From: Micropterix aruncella
Taxonomy: Eukaryota > Arthropoda > Insecta > Lepidoptera > Micropterigidae
Direction of reading: 5' to 3'
NCBI GenBank assembly: GCA_944548615.1
Contig: OX155951.1
Span: 41,335,964 to 41,399,963 of the forward strand
DNA: 64,000 nt
Part shown: positions 45,701 through 58,800 of the stretch, one piece after another
Position numbering within the stretch: the stretch's first letter is position 1
Layout of the letters: each line of letters begins with the position of its first letter
The notes under the pieces: generated by a model
Seen by the model: only the letters and a program-made list of their open reading frames with translations
Databases searched by the model: none
Told to the model about the DNA's origin: nothing
Program-made: the position numbers and the translations under genes

Positions 45701-47780
45701 TCACATTGATATCGATGCTATAAAGTAACTCGGAAAAAATCAACACACAAATATTGCAATTGCTCAAAAACCCACCTAACTAGGACTACTGTCCTGTATC
45801 TAGGCGGATCATTTGCTGTTATCAACACTGCATAGTAACGCTTCTTCTTAACTATTATTTGTTAAATGGCGTATATTGTGTTACCCGGGGGTAGACAAGA
45901 AGGCGGCACTTATTGCCAACACTACACTTCGACTCGTTACGACGGGATAATATTTCGCTCTTACGTCTGCCTGCAAAAGGGTTTCACTTAAAATCATGCC
46001 AATTTTAGCTCCGTTTATTAGACGCCCTCGTAATTAGTGAGAGTACTTCGGTTTAGATTAGGTATCCATGCACGATAAATAAAGTCTCGGCATTACATAA
46101 AGCGAGTCGCCGCATAAAGCTGAGACTTGGTACTATACCGGATCAATCTACAGCAAATATATATTACACATCACTAATACCTACGTGATTCCACGACTTC
46201 TATACTGCCTCTCGCATCTGCACCGCCTGCCTTGCCTTAAAACTGACACTCCAGTTTGCTTACAATATTTTACAATAAATTGCCATTACGCCTTAGGGAG
46301 TTCGCTTCCAAGAAATAGTACAGTATATTTTTATCAAAAAAAAACGAATTTATGGCATTGAGGATATGATAATATCGATTTTTCTCAGTTCTATTGTCGT
46401 TCTCGACTATCTATATTTATTATTCTTTCTATTATTGAATATTATATCATTGCGATTGTTTATTCTGGCTATTATTATCAAATTCAAAAAAAATATTAAT
46501 CTATAATATTATATATATTTTTAAATTCAAAGCCATCCTAACTAGGCCTCGCCTGCACTAAGGTAGGCTTAATATAAAAGAAGGAAGAGTGGTTTTTTGT
46601 AACTTGCTGTATTATCTTCGTATATTATTATGTTAAATTTAAGAAGATAGATATGTCTCCAAAATAATAAATCGTAATAATAATAAATTTAGGTATATAC
46701 ATATAATTATACACATACATACATAAATAAATATATACTTTATAGATAAATATAAAATAATACTATATATCTCACAAATCGTGCTCTGTCATTACTAATT
46801 TGTTACTATTTGTATTTTTAAAATTATACTTATTACTATTTATATGATAATTTAAGATATTTTCAAATAATTATGATTGCTTATTAGTACAGTTGTCATA
46901 TGATGTAAACAATATAATAGGATATGATGAAAATATCGGAAATTTTTGTTTATTATCTGAAAATCCTGTTTATCTTATTATCTGAAATGTTAATTAATCT
47001 AGAAAATCTGCGCTTGAATATTCGACCTTCATAATATTAACACCATATAATTTAGTTACGTGTATACATATTCTAGAAGTATTTTTTGTTAATTTTGACT
47101 TTACCAAGTGTAGGAATTCCTATCAACTGGCTTATTATAAAGAAAAAAGTCCTTAACCGCTACATATCCGTTCAGGGCATCTCCATGCAGAAGCGTTAGT
47201 GTTGTGCAATTTCTATTTCTGTAGATCGATCGGGCATATTACCATAATATGGACTGATTCTTGTACCTGCGATATTAAGCTGCGCAAGATTATGAAGAAA
47301 GATGCTTTGTAGTGTCTGACAATTTGAAAGCTCGCGTTTCTAACACGCCCCCTTCAAAAAAAGAGTGGTCCCGTGACGGCGCGAAGCCTTATAAGTGCGT
47401 ATAAACGGCCCGAATGGTGCAATTCATTTGAATGTTAGTGAGCAGTTGAGCGCACAATATGCTGGCGCGAATTGGCTGTCATTACATTAGAGACAGCCCT
47501 CTCTAAAATGTTATCGTATAATGTCACCGGGAGAGGAGGAACCCGAGCCGCGAGGAGACCGTGTCGACATCGTTACGTGCTCTTTTACGACCGTCCCCCA
47601 TTTCGCAATATCGCCCCCCGAATATAAGGATGCAGCCTTTTCACTTGCTTGCGATACGAGACCATCCGCATAGGACCGTATTTATATACCTACATACATG
47701 AAAATATCCTTATACTGGCAATTTTAATTATACCGTCATTCATTGGACAGCACATTATTCGTCTTCATACTAACGATCGT
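42761..47780. other. No gene seen over 5 kb
   Basis: AT-rich background with GC-rich islands at about 44030-44310, 44580-44770, 45880-46110 and 47330-47620. No open frame in them shows a known domain. Sequences such as cctaactaggcctcgcctgc near 46540 resemble LINE 3'-UTR hairpins, too weakly to annotate. Confidence 0.4.
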
Positions 47781-47787
47781 CAAGAAG

Positions 47788-48066
47788 GACCGGTGGCATA
47801 GTGGTTAGGTCGCTTGATCTTACATTGTAAGATCAAGCGACCTCATCCAGTCTGGGTCACCATTTTCCGTTGGAATAAAATTAACAGAATTGTATTTCAA
47901 TTCTGTCGAGCGAATGCAATAACAAAACTCACACGTACGGACATGTTACACGCACTCGTACATATAACATTTAATAGTAAGTAGGGTTGGTTGTAAAAGA
48001 TTGTCCTATGATAATAAACCCGCCCATTGTGAAATGAGACGATAAAGAGTATAGAAACAAACAGAA
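47788..48066 (+). mobile_element. tRNA-derived SINE, copy 2 (full length)
   Basis: Flanked by the 7-bp repeat caagaag (47781-47787 and 48067-48073). Head accggtggcatagtggttag includes an A-box match (TGGCATAGTGG). It is followed by a perfect 17-bp hairpin (arms 47807-47823 and 47827-47843, loop att), then gtctgggtcaccattttccg, the body, and the tail with ataataaacccgcccattg and an AAAC-rich end. Confidence 0.85.
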
Positions 48067-48274
48067 ACAAACAAACAAGAAGCCCTTATACTTGCTGTAA
48101 GAACGTGTAGAAGATTTATTTATTTTTAAACCTGTTTTCTTTTCTTTTCAGGTAAGCATTTCCTCTCTGGGTATAACACTTGCTCTTATCCAGTCGACCT
48201 AAATACATAATTGGTGAGTGTATTTCCCCTATTTTCGGTAGATCTATTACGTCACTTCTTATCAATACAATACA

Positions 48275-49000
48275 ATACAATTTCATTCTACTCCAGTAGG
48301 TAGGCATTCCTACACTTGGATGCGTCATTGCGTCTAGCATTCTCAGTGATATAATTAATTCGGGATAGTTGGGACTATATAAACTAATTTATAGTCGTAT
48401 GACAATCATGAATTATTACAAATTAATGTAATAATGTAAATTTCTGATTAAATGAAGAGTACAATGTCTATAACCATAATTATCATAGTAATAATGCGAT
48501 AGTTATAAAAATAGATTGAATAATAAAAAATACGAAATGGTGCAATCCAGCAATATAGCCTTCGTCGATAGAAATAAAAATTATGCTCTTTGGCAAATGT
48601 CCACTATTAGGATATTTTCGTTTATTTTACAGTATACTCTTGGAATTTGGATTCAGCATTATCCAAATCTCTTATGTCATATATTGGATTTTTGACAGCT
48701 ATGGACTATTAATTAAATTGTTTCTCCTAAAGACTTCTGTTATGTGCAGGGACCTTATTATAAAAACAGAGCTTTTAGTGAGGAAACTGGAATCTGTTTC
48801 GCACCTTACTAAGCCGGTGCCGATTAAGGAATAGGTCAAATTTATTTCTGGTAGTGTGTTGATGAAATCACTATTCGTGGGTGCTTCCGATATATGTATC
48901 CGAGGGAACGAGTACATCTTCATGATTCCCCGACTCGATGTAAAACGGCTTACGTCGTTGGGGAAGCTCTGTATAGACTGTATCGTAATATACACCATTC
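48275..49000 (-). pseudogene. LINE family A, copy 2 (decayed)
   Basis: Matches 10421-11539 from the tail (here TACAA repeats, then tccagtaggtaggcattcct) through the 3' UTR and into the coding region: gattcagcattatccaaatc at 48651 has an almost exact partner near 10861. The reading frame is broken in many places. 5' truncation lies near 49,000. Confidence 0.75.
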
Positions 49001-49440
49001 GATTCTGTTTTTTTTCCTCATTTATTCTATTCATCTTTATAATTCACGTTTCGTTACTTCCCTGACTCCGCATTGGCTATTTCTAGTAGCACTAAAGTGA
49101 CTACCGCATTCAGTTCTCGTATTGAGGCTGAATGATTTTAAAGCGGCTCAGCGCGTCGTTATCTGTCTGAACGCCAACGCCCGTGGAGTAATCTCCGGGA
49201 TGCTGCTCTTCCGAATTATCTCGTTTCCTGCATGGTTATACGAATGAACGTACTAGGTTTGGTTTACTTTTAGTTAGTTAAACTACAGCTTACGGAATGT
49301 TGGGATTGTATATTGGCCGCGGAATTACATATACGGTATTTGTTTTTAGAATATGTGTACAAGTGTAGTTGGTCTACTATAGTCCTTTGTGAAATAAATT
49401 TCACTATCTGACATAGTTTTCATTCTCTCGCGTTCTATCA

Positions 49441-49619
49441 TCCTACTAATATTATAAACGCGAAAGTTTGTATGTATGTATGGATGTTTGTTACTCTTTC
49501 ACGCAAAAACTACTGAATGGATTTTGATGAAACTTTACAATAATATAGCTTACACATCAGAATAACACATTATCACAATTTTCCATCACCACGCGGGTGA
49601 AACCGCTGGGCGCAGCTAG
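49441..49619 (+). mobile_element. LEP1-type Helitron (plus, complete ends)
   Basis: Starts tcctactaatattataaacg after an A, ends gctgggcgcagctag before a T, so it sits in an A/T target as Helitrons do. Same family as 7639-7857. Non-autonomous. Confidence 0.85.
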
Positions 49620-49974
49620 TACTCAAATATTTTTCCTAAATCTCCTAGGCACTTGTCGTTTTGTAATTTTCATTTCAAATAAGTCATAAAACCCCGTATC
49701 AACCAGTTAACAATACATATTCACGATAAAAATTGTGGACGTGACGAAAAAGAATAAAAATTCTTAAATAAATATAGTTATCCCGTTATGGCTAATGCGA
49801 ATAACACGCAACCACCATCTTTCTAATACTAAACATGAAAATATCCAGTATGTATACTAACAGTAATACTTATAAATAATTCGTTGAGTATATAAGTCCA
49901 GATGTGTCACAAATTTCACGATTCATGAACAAATAAGTGTTTGGTAATTAAGTTTTACCGTTGCTGTAAAAGTT

Positions 49975-50290
49975 TTAACCCGTCGGACGCAGACAGTGCC
50001 TATAGGCATTTTGCGTCGTTTGACAGATGCGCGATTAACCGTTTCGGCCGGCACCCATATATTTATTTATTTATTTATTTATCCAATTTTTTATAGTTAC
50101 ATTTTTTTATAGTTTTTATATATATATATATATATTATATAATGTATAATATATATGACTAACAAGATTAATTACTAGGTAACAAAAGGAAATTCATGAA
50201 AAAACGATGTTATTAGTATTTATTTACAAAATCGACCAAAAAGTTGCGACGCAGGTTTTTGCTCGCGAAGGCTGGCTTACGAGCAGTTAA
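49975..50290. mobile_element. piggyBac-like MITE, TTAA-flanked, copy 2
   Basis: TTAA at 49975-49978 and 50287-50290. Left end TTAACCCGTCGGACGC; palindrome tgcctataggca at 49997-50008. Right part aaatcgaccaaaaagttgcg as in copy 1. An inserted (ATTT)n/(TA)n stretch explains its greater length. Confidence 0.7.
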
Positions 50291-51239
50291 ATGAGGATGT
50301 TTTTTAATTGCAAACTTTCATTATTTTATTGATATTTCTGATATTTTCAATCTATATTTCTGTCCTTAATTTTAAAAATTATAAATCATAGTCATCCAGC
50401 ATTATAACGATTTACAAAGATGACGTTCAGCATGTGTACACAATGAATTTACGTTGAAATAAATAAATATTTTATGTTCATTACAAACTTTTACATCAAA
50501 TCATATCATATTTATTTTCAAAGGTAGCAACGTTTATGGTGTAGAAAATACAGACATGAAATAAACAAAATGTAACAATTAAAGAAAATTCCATAAATCC
50601 CCCACTCAAATTGTACAAACATTTAGATAGCAAACATTGTTTTGTTCGTTTACGAAACTCAACATAATTATTAATATCCTTCCATTTTTGTGACGGCTTT
50701 TATAAAAAAATACGCTTCTATACATCGGTGTGCGTTGAAACTCTGAAAGGGGCAGCCTGCTGTGAATGGATATACAGTGACTTGTTCCTTGTATCGTGCA
50801 TGTGTATATGCGATTGCGTTAAACATGTTTGATTTTTCTTATAAAATTCACATATACATCCATGAGCAAAAATTTATTTTTTTTATTTTTTATTTAATAC
50901 CCATTTCTTTTAAATACAGCTTTGTATAAAATCCAGCCAAGCCTAAGGCTTACCTGCTGGAGATTATGATAGGGTGACTTTCGGTGCAACTTTAGTGGCC
51001 ATTTTGACCATATTATAATGTATCTGCTGCATTATCTGCTACATTAGTAAGTATTACATAGTCGGCACAGAAAGCCACCCCCTTGATAATATTTACATAA
51101 AAAGATGAACGTACTTAATGCTAATAAAATAAAATATTAATCTTATTCGTATCATTTACACGTGTGTTTCACTTTCACTTATTTTAAAGCTAACTATGTT
51201 TAATTCTTTTATTTGGTTTTTTGTACATTTTTTATAAGT
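50291..51239. other. No gene seen
   Basis: AT-rich; may include the 3' UTR of the LINE remnant that follows (aagcctaaggcttacctgct at about 50938). Confidence 0.35.
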
Positions 51240-51725
51240 TTTTAAATTTAGAGGAATTTTGTTAAATATATGAGGGATTAGCCAATTCAATCTTCTTTTG
51301 CCATAAAGGTTGCGAAAAGGAGGGACGAGTAGCCGTTCATTTTGTATCTATCTAGTATCTGTCTTTATGTTGGACATAAATTCGAAACTCGTCAGTCTCG
51401 AAATATTTAACTGTCAATCTATAAATAAATAATACATCAGCTGGTAATATGTTACAATAATTGAAAAGTCCTATCTGGTCGTTTCTGAATTTATTTCCAA
51501 TTTATTTTAATATATCGTGGAAATGCTTAGTTCCATTAATAAAGGTTTGCACGATTCTCGTTGATTTGAACCCCTAATGGCTCTCACTGCCCGTTTTTAC
51601 AAAATAAATATATCGTTTACATGGACGGCATTGGCCCATAAAAGTATGCCATAGCGCAGGTAAGACTCCAGCGAGACTCCGTAAGAGCGAGTAATATGCG
51701 TTTATCACATACTCGGTTCTGCTAT
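51240..51725 (-). pseudogene. LINE RT C-terminal remnant
   Basis: The minus strand around 51,670-51,570 reads LRYGILLWANAVHVNDIFIL, stop, KRAVRAIRG, matching the YG...WG...LQKRAVRAI motif of Jockey/CR1-like reverse transcriptases. Further downstream frames are broken. Confidence 0.7.
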
Positions 51726-51768
51726 ACGATGGCCGGTTATTCTGTCATTATTTTGATTTGTTGATTTT

Positions 51769-51837
51769 AAGATAGAACGACTAATCGTTAAAACTTCCTG
51801 TGGTGACGGGCTCGCCCGCTGTAGTCGACAACCCAAG
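51769..51837 (-). mobile_element. GC-rich structured retroposon, copy D (69-bp derivative)
   Basis: The complement carries only the first about 60 bases of the family: gttgtcgactacagcgggcg through aacgattagtcgttctatc. A perfect 11-bp direct repeat, ttgttgatttt, flanks it (51758-51768 and 51838-51848). So the short piece was inserted as such, and what is missing is the 3' side, the opposite of normal LINE-type truncation. The 5' hairpin (51806-51819) is kept. Confidence 0.75.
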
Positions 51838-51848
51838 TTGTTGATTTT

Positions 51849-52498
51849 GATATAATTTTTAGCTAAATTATGAATTGTTTAATGTGTATTTTCGACTGAT
51901 ATCGCTCTTTTAAATATCTGTATCGCAGTGTAAATAAACCATAAAGAAGGCATGCGATCGCTCCTCATTAAGAATGCAAGCAGATACGAAGCATACGGAT
52001 TTCGAATGTGAGTTCATCCTCGTAAACGAAAACTCGCCGTGTTAATTCACGCTACATTTCCGGCTCGCGTAAATCCGGCACCGAAAGATACGGGCAGATG
52101 TATGGGTATAAATAAAATGCGGGAGGAAGAGGTGGCGCCCGCGCCGCTGCGAGCGCTTAGGCCGGCGGGCGCGGGCCTGCCAGACGCCGCCGCCGCGGAA
52201 GCACTCGAAACGTGTTGGAGAAATCCGAAAGTTTGCAATGTTGGCAGAAGTTCGTTATTGCGATTTAACGTCGGCTGCGAGGCGCGCCGCAGCCGCGACT
52301 CTCTAAGCGGCTTAGGGGCGCTTTCCCCCCCCCCCCCCCGCCTTGCTCGACCAATAAATAATACACCGCAGCGCGCCTTTGATCATACGCTCATTCCGTC
52401 AAACGTTGGAATTTCATCAGGCATTGAAGACGACGATAGTTACCTGTTGAGAAACTCAGCAACTACACGATTCTTTGTAGGTATCTTTGTAAAATTTT
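51849..52498. other. No gene supported; GC-rich island and poly-C
   Basis: A GC-rich island at about 52030-52350 includes a run of about 15 C at 52325. The 153-codon plus frame across it (52039-52500) has Ala/Arg/Pro-rich composition without a known domain; not called. Confidence 0.35.
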
Positions 52499-52511
52499 GA
52501 TCTTCGTAACT

Positions 52512-53132
52512 GGAGAGTTGTCACCTACAACGGGCGAACCCGTCAACCCAGGAAGGTGTAACGATATCGATCGGTTTTTCAATCTGGAAGGAGCGTATAG
52601 ACTTGGGGACAAAACAGTCCACCGTCGAAACGCCTACTTGCCCGTAAGAGTCCAACGCCTTACCGCGTGGACTGGAAAGTTGTTTGAGGCGGGCAGCCTC
52701 GCGCTCTCACTATCAGATTTTATCGGATTTCTCCGTCCTCCAGTCGAAGTTCGAAAATGCTTGCGTGTACTCTACCTGATGTTATCGGTAATTCACTTGG
52801 GATCAGGTGGCCAACGGGTAGTTTCAAGAAGAGCTGACATCAGGTCAGCTTTCCCTGCTGGTTTGAAAACGTGCGTTTTCAAACTTCCCCGGCTATTCGC
52901 CGGAATGCACAGTCAATTAGCAAATACCGCAGGATTCGCATACCGCCAAGCAGCGCCCGAAGGATAACCCCCGGAGAAACTGATGCACCTGCCGTGACAG
53001 GCGAAACAGAGTCCTTTCCGTGTTCGACCCTCTACGAGGAGGCTGCCGGATAGAGTCTGGACCGTGAGTTCAACCGACCCAAGCTAACGAGCGGGTCTTA
53101 GTGGCCCTAATGCACAGAAACCATCAACTGCC
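52512..53132 (+). mobile_element. GC-rich structured retroposon, copy E (diverged subfamily, 621 bp)
   Basis: Flanked by a perfect 13-bp direct repeat, gatcttcgtaact (52499-52511 and 53133-53145). It begins ggagagttgtcacctacaac and ends ccatcaactgcc, without poly(A). It is strongly diverged from copies B and C yet keeps both ends' order and two hairpins: ACGGG-CGAA-CCCGT (52530-52543) and CCGGC-tattc-GCCGG (52889-52903), the latter with an A-T to G-C change in the stem. It is the cleanest proof that this family moves as a unit. Confidence 0.8.
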
Positions 53133-53145
53133 GATCTTCGTAACT

Positions 53146-54379
53146 ATGTATACACTGCCCAGCGAGTCCGTGATATACCAGAGAGTGCTTTCTCTTTTGA
53201 ATAGTCCGGTTGGAAAGAAAGAGTGAAGATTCTATAACTGTTTTTTTTTTGTTTCTTGATGTTCATATTGTGATAAATATTACCTTAAAGAATGTACCAA
53301 TTTATATAATTAAAGGGCATTTTTAAGGGGGTCTAGTTCCGTCACGAAAATTTCGGCTTTATGTTTAGTCGATTTAGGTCTACCTCTTCCCGTCTCGTTT
53401 TGTCGCACAAACGCTGGAGAAAAAGGGATGTAGTTCTTCACTGGCGCTTCCGCCGGCATACGCAAAAAAATCTCACGTATTGCAAAAACAAAAGCTAAAT
53501 AAATAATCTAGTTTCTCTAGTCGCTTCGATTTTGTCGGCTTCATAATTTTCTTCGCATTATTTGAAAATACGAGTAGATTTGATTTGGAAATGTGTAAAC
53601 GTCAGTTTTCTTAAATTATTTAAGAGCGGCAAAAACCCCGCTATATAATTAACGTGTTTAATATATCTCGGTGAATCACATAGCTGATTAATAAATTATC
53701 GTAGACGGCCTTACTTTTCATAAGACTGACAATTGGAATTGCTCTCGAGAGTAGAAATTATTGTGAAAACTATGGCTATGCTTGAGTTGAGTTCTACATG
53801 CGCCGATCTGTATAGTACTATCTATGAATTTCGATTTGATTTACCCTTATGCCGGAATCGGTCGTTTTCCTTTCGAGTTGAGGGCCATGTGAATGCAAAT
53901 GGCGTGCGACCGCCGCGCATCGCCTAGGCTTCTCGCGGCGCGTTAGCGCGTACAAATTCACCCTCCGACGACGTCGACGTATGTTCTAACGAGTTTTTTT
54001 CTCTCTCTCTCTCTCTCCGCTGTCGGCCGCGTTAAGGTTTATTGGGTTTATGTTTGTCAGAAACGGCTGTTTGAAAGTTCCCCCGCGCGCGTTACAACCG
54101 CCTGTAACTTATCCCGCCCTGCAATATCGCCGCGGCGCCTCTGCGTGATGCGAATACCGTCCGCGTCCTTCGGCCCGGCCGCCGCCCGCGCCGCGCCGCC
54201 CGCCAAAATCCTCTTTTGTTTTCACCCAAAATCTGCCCGAAGATTGCCAAAGCCTTAATATTCATCACACTTCCATCCTATTACTATCAAAAAGTAAAAA
54301 TATAGGTTCAAGAGAATCATCACTAGAGTGGCCAAAGGATCGTTTCTAAGAATAGGTGACGACAGCCAACAGCTGCCCT
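53146..54379. other. No gene seen; GC-rich islands
   Basis: GC-rich island at about 53880-54240 including a CT run (54000-54017). No domain recognised. Confidence 0.35.
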
Positions 54380-54650
54380 CGCTCTTAAGAGACGTATGTC
54401 TCCAGACTTCCCCGGTTAATTCCCGGATTGCGCAAGTTATTGGCTGACACAGTTCGGTACGAAAACCGCCCAGATCCGCCCGAGGTGTTTCCCCGAATCC
54501 ACACTTCTGATCCCAAAACCGCCTCCAACTGAGGGTTGCCGCCGTAGGCAGGAGATCGCTGTGGCCCTTCCAGGTTAAGTCCATTTTCGAGGGGGCTACC
54601 GAATGGGAGCTGAACCGTGAGTTGGGCCGACCTAAGGAAACACAAACAGG
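54380..54650 (+). mobile_element. GC-rich structured retroposon, copy F (3' part, diverged)
   Basis: Keeps tccagacttccccggttaat, with a CCGG...CCGG hairpin (54412-54426), and the 3' block aaccgtgagttgggccgacc. The middle is little like copies B and C. It looks 5'-truncated. Assignment rests on the order of these two blocks. Confidence 0.55.
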
Positions 54651-55717
54651 CATAAGCTGTACGGAAATATTAGGAACCTTGAAACAAACAGTTCAAATAG
54701 AGCTGATAAGAGGTCGAATTAAAGGCAGTGACAATGACATAATCAGCCTATTTCTGGGCGTTGACAGATAATTGGCTGTATTCGCGTTCTCTTTCGCTTG
54801 CTTGCTTGTTTGTGTAATTTTCAATGCTTGATTATGCGTAAACAAGTACACATAAGACATACGAAAGCTTAATCATATTTCCTTTATTAATTTGCTTTAT
54901 TCATCGTATCTGTGTTTTTGCTTGCGGACTCGTTTACGCGTAATCGCGAATTGAAAATATCGCAAAACGCTTCATTTTTGCATTTTTACTAACGGAAGTA
55001 ACCTCAAATAAGGGTATTATTATAACGTAATCTGAGGTCGTAAGGTTATTATTTAATTTTCATTTAATTAAAGTAGATTGCAGGATTCGACGACCAAAGA
55101 ATTTCCGATCAAAAAATTAATCAATTAATTTTGAAATAGTATTACGCAACATACTTTATATTGACTAATCGACATAGAAATATGTCTATAATCCATTGAG
55201 CACCTTAAAAGAGATATCACCCGCTCGTTAAAATGACTTATACGCGAAAAGGGCCCATCAAATATTTCCTTTTACAGAAGTTGCACCACTCTTCGAAATA
55301 CTGCAATACCCATTAACACCCACACGTCGATAAATCTCGGAAGACTTTCGCTATTAAGTTGCGTGGATCTGTCGGCTATCGAGTGAATGCATCATGAGAA
55401 GCGGAAGTGAGGCCGTGGATGTCTTTGTCATTTCGGCAAACTTTCACTGGTCTCATGCGCGCACACGTGGGTGCAAGTATGCCATTGCAGTAGCGGTGGT
55501 CGTTAATTTTAATGCAGTAACCACGCGGAAGGCGCCAGTGTTCGGCGGACGATTAATCTGACGGACGGGTGATCAACTTTGGGATGCTGGGCTGTTGCGT
55601 CGTTGAAGACCGACCCGCCCACGAGCGTAACTGTTTCGTTTTTGAGAATAATGGAAATAAGCATGTGGTAATTTCACAACGCATAACGAAAAAAACGACG
55701 AATATATTGTGAATAGT
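54651..55717. other. No gene seen
   Basis: AT-rich, then a mixed stretch at about 55330-55620. Nothing recognised. Confidence 0.4.
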
Positions 55718-55858
55718 GTGTTTTTTTCTACTTTTTATTGTGAAATTTCACAATCGGCGGGTTTATTATCGTACAAAAATCTCTTACAACCAACCCTACT
55801 ATAAAGTGCTTTATGTACATATGTGTGCGTGTAACATGTTTGTAAGTGTGTAGGTATA
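55718..55858 (-). mobile_element. tRNA-type SINE, 3' fragment (minus)
   Basis: Complement of the SINE tail: gataataaacccgccgattg-like block, ttgtgaaatttcacaa and the gtagggttggttgtaagaga segment. The tRNA head is missing. Confidence 0.75.
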
Positions 55859-58800
55859 TAATTTTCAACCAATAAATGAATGAGAGAATCGCAACCGATC
55901 TGAACGGACAGACCGCATAAAATCCAGGAATGACCCAAGGAAGTGCCAGCTGTTCAATGCGTGGAAAAAATGTGCGGCTGCATTCAGACTAGATTTGCTA
56001 AAAGTAAAAAGTTACTTATACGATCACTCTGTGTGGTCGATCGTCTTTCCAACCTCGTTTTTCTCCATACTGCGACCATCGATGCTTCGTTCTTCGTTCT
56101 CAGATGCTCTAAACAGAACCGAGTCGAGTTCATTCGCATCCCCCAACACGATTACATCCCACGGCCATTGAGCATATGGAAATAGTTCAGTAGCATACCC
56201 GAGGGATCCGCGATATTAGCACCCTTCATCCAGCGGCGCCGAGACGCTCGGCGCGGCGCGTCGTCTCCCTCGCATTCCCCTGCCTACAGAGCGCGAGCGC
56301 CGCGGCGCATCGCGCTCCATTTATCATCTATAACGACCGTATAAAATTTTATTCTTATTTTCGGCAATTTGGCATCATCTAGGCGAAACTGCCCCCGCGC
56401 GCTCGACTCCTCTCGATCGCCCAATATGTTCCACTTCGCTCCTCCGCCGCCCTGTCGCGCCGCCCAACCGCCCGGCCGCCCAACTCGGACGTCGCCGCGC
56501 CGCCCAGCCATGGCGTCGCTTCTTTTTCAATACACATTTTCAAAATGGGTCACGGCAACAGAGAAACAAACTACTTGTGACATAATGTCTCTATTTTTTA
56601 CTTTAACAATCAAGACAAAAACAGGCAGAAAAAAAACCGGCCAAAAAATAACAATTTAGATTCAGTTTGAAGAAAGCCAGAGTGTAATGAATACCTACAT
56701 ATTGACTAGTAGATAAAACTAGAGCCATCTATTGTGAAATCTCAGAACTATTTAACCGTTCGCCGCTTTTCCATTCTCCTTGCACCCTAGCAGGCCAGGT
56801 GGCTCTGGATCTAATAGCGTTAGATAATCGTAATAGATCCTTATCTTTCAATAATAGCACTATACTGACTGGGTTATACTTGGTGAACGGGCATGGGAAT
56901 GTTGTGAAAGAAAACCGTGAGATGATAGAAACGATACAGGCAAATTTGCACCAAAATAAATAAGACTATAGCTAACAACTTCAATTTAATATATTATATG
57001 CTCTGTACTTATTTTGTAAGAATTCGCCAAGCTTTACTTTGCCCCCCCTCCCCCCCCCCCCTCCTCTGCCCAGTCTCCCAACCAGCTATTCCCTTCCTCG
57101 AAACTGATAGGAGTTGCCTTCTTAGACTTTTTTTTTCAAAATTTAATTCTATTGACGAATAGATTTTGTCAATATGTGCCTAATTGTTTGATTATAATCT
57201 TTTTTCAATAATAATTTCCATTGTCTTGAAATCAATGGTTTTGTGTTTATGGATTTGTTAATTTCTTAAAAGTATAATAATCACAAGGTTTATTTTATTT
57301 TTCTTGTAATCTTTACCTACTGTCATATCTGACAAAAATCGATAGAGGTGGACTTACTTTTTCGCTTACGTTTTTGGTGATTTAAAAAACAAAGCGATAG
57401 TGGTTTGAAATCAGCGAAATGATTTTCCGAAGGTCTTGATGTGAGTCTGTAGTCTTGACAATGGTCGCTAACGTTCTGGAAGTACATGGCGCCTGAATAG
57501 GAAGAAAATGATTCCTTCAAAGGAGACTTGATTCGAGTTGTCTCGTTCCGGCAGCGCAGTGTCAGTCGCGCGCTTGTCTCCACTGGCTTATCGGATCAAT
57601 AGAGCAAAAATAAGAACAACGCGCGGTCAGTGATGCCTGTCGGGCAATAAAACTGAACAGACCGGAACGAAAAGTGCTCCAAACGGACAGAAGGAAACTT
57701 ATCCGTCGGGGTTTATTACTGGCACGGCGCCGACGCGACGCGGACGATACAATGAAAACGTATTCCCGGCTGCGTCACGTTGCGCCCGAATGCAAATGAA
57801 TAATGAACGGGCCGAATGCAGCTGTGTTTCTAACACTAGGTCATCGCGTTTTAGATTTGCGAGCTTGCCTGCTTGGGAATACCCTTTTGTACACGCCTCG
57901 TGGGAGTCGTTATTGACATACGGTATTGTCGGATGAGGTGCTTGTGCTCAATCGATTAGTAATCCTCTGTATACGAGTATAATAGTTCTGAAGTGTATTC
58001 TTAAGGCCGCTCTTCGTAAAGGTATTATTATAGTTTCTTAATTAGACATTTTAATGTGCCTACTTTTAAGGCAGCACTTCCACTCACATGCACCAACTGA
58101 CAATCGAGCATGCCTGCAGGCTTTTTTCACAAGAAGCTCAGTTAACAACAATGTCAAGTCCCACTCGTGTCTACAACTTATGGTTAACAATCAATTTGTC
58201 GTTCTTGCCCGCCGAATAAAATAATTACCAAATTCCTGAAAAAAATATAGGCAATTAATTAGGCTTTAAGAAGTGGCTGTCAGGAATCGGTATAATTGAA
58301 TCAGGTGTTTATAAATCTGTTTTTTTATTTTATTTATGTATATATTTTTATAGTACTTATATGCAATGTGTACTTTTATGCTATTAATAAAATGTAGGCA
58401 TAGCGCCACTGATTTAGATGAGGTGTTCGAGTGTGTTCACTATGGTGTTCGACTTAATATCGTTATCTACCTGAATTACTTAAATATGCAATCTAAAGCA
58501 GTTTGTACACATTGTTGCAATTTAACACAAATAATATATTTAAAAAAGCGAAAGAAAAAAATATATAAAAAAATTATATTGATTTTGATTTCATAATAAT
58601 GGCTTCAAATGCCGATTAACAAGACCGATTTACTTCAAAATCCGATTTTATATTGACTGATTAACAAGACATCACACCATCTGAACTTCTCTGCCGATTT
58701 CAAAGTGCTTGACATCCGGCTTTCAAATATACGGGCAACCTTAATTAATATACTACAATTGGATCGACATAATAAATAGACTATAGTGGATCCAGCAAAC

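Noticed and set aside
52039..52500. 153-codon plus frame in a GC-rich island
   Set aside because: Low-complexity Ala/Arg/Pro composition crossing a poly-C run; no domain or splice context seen.
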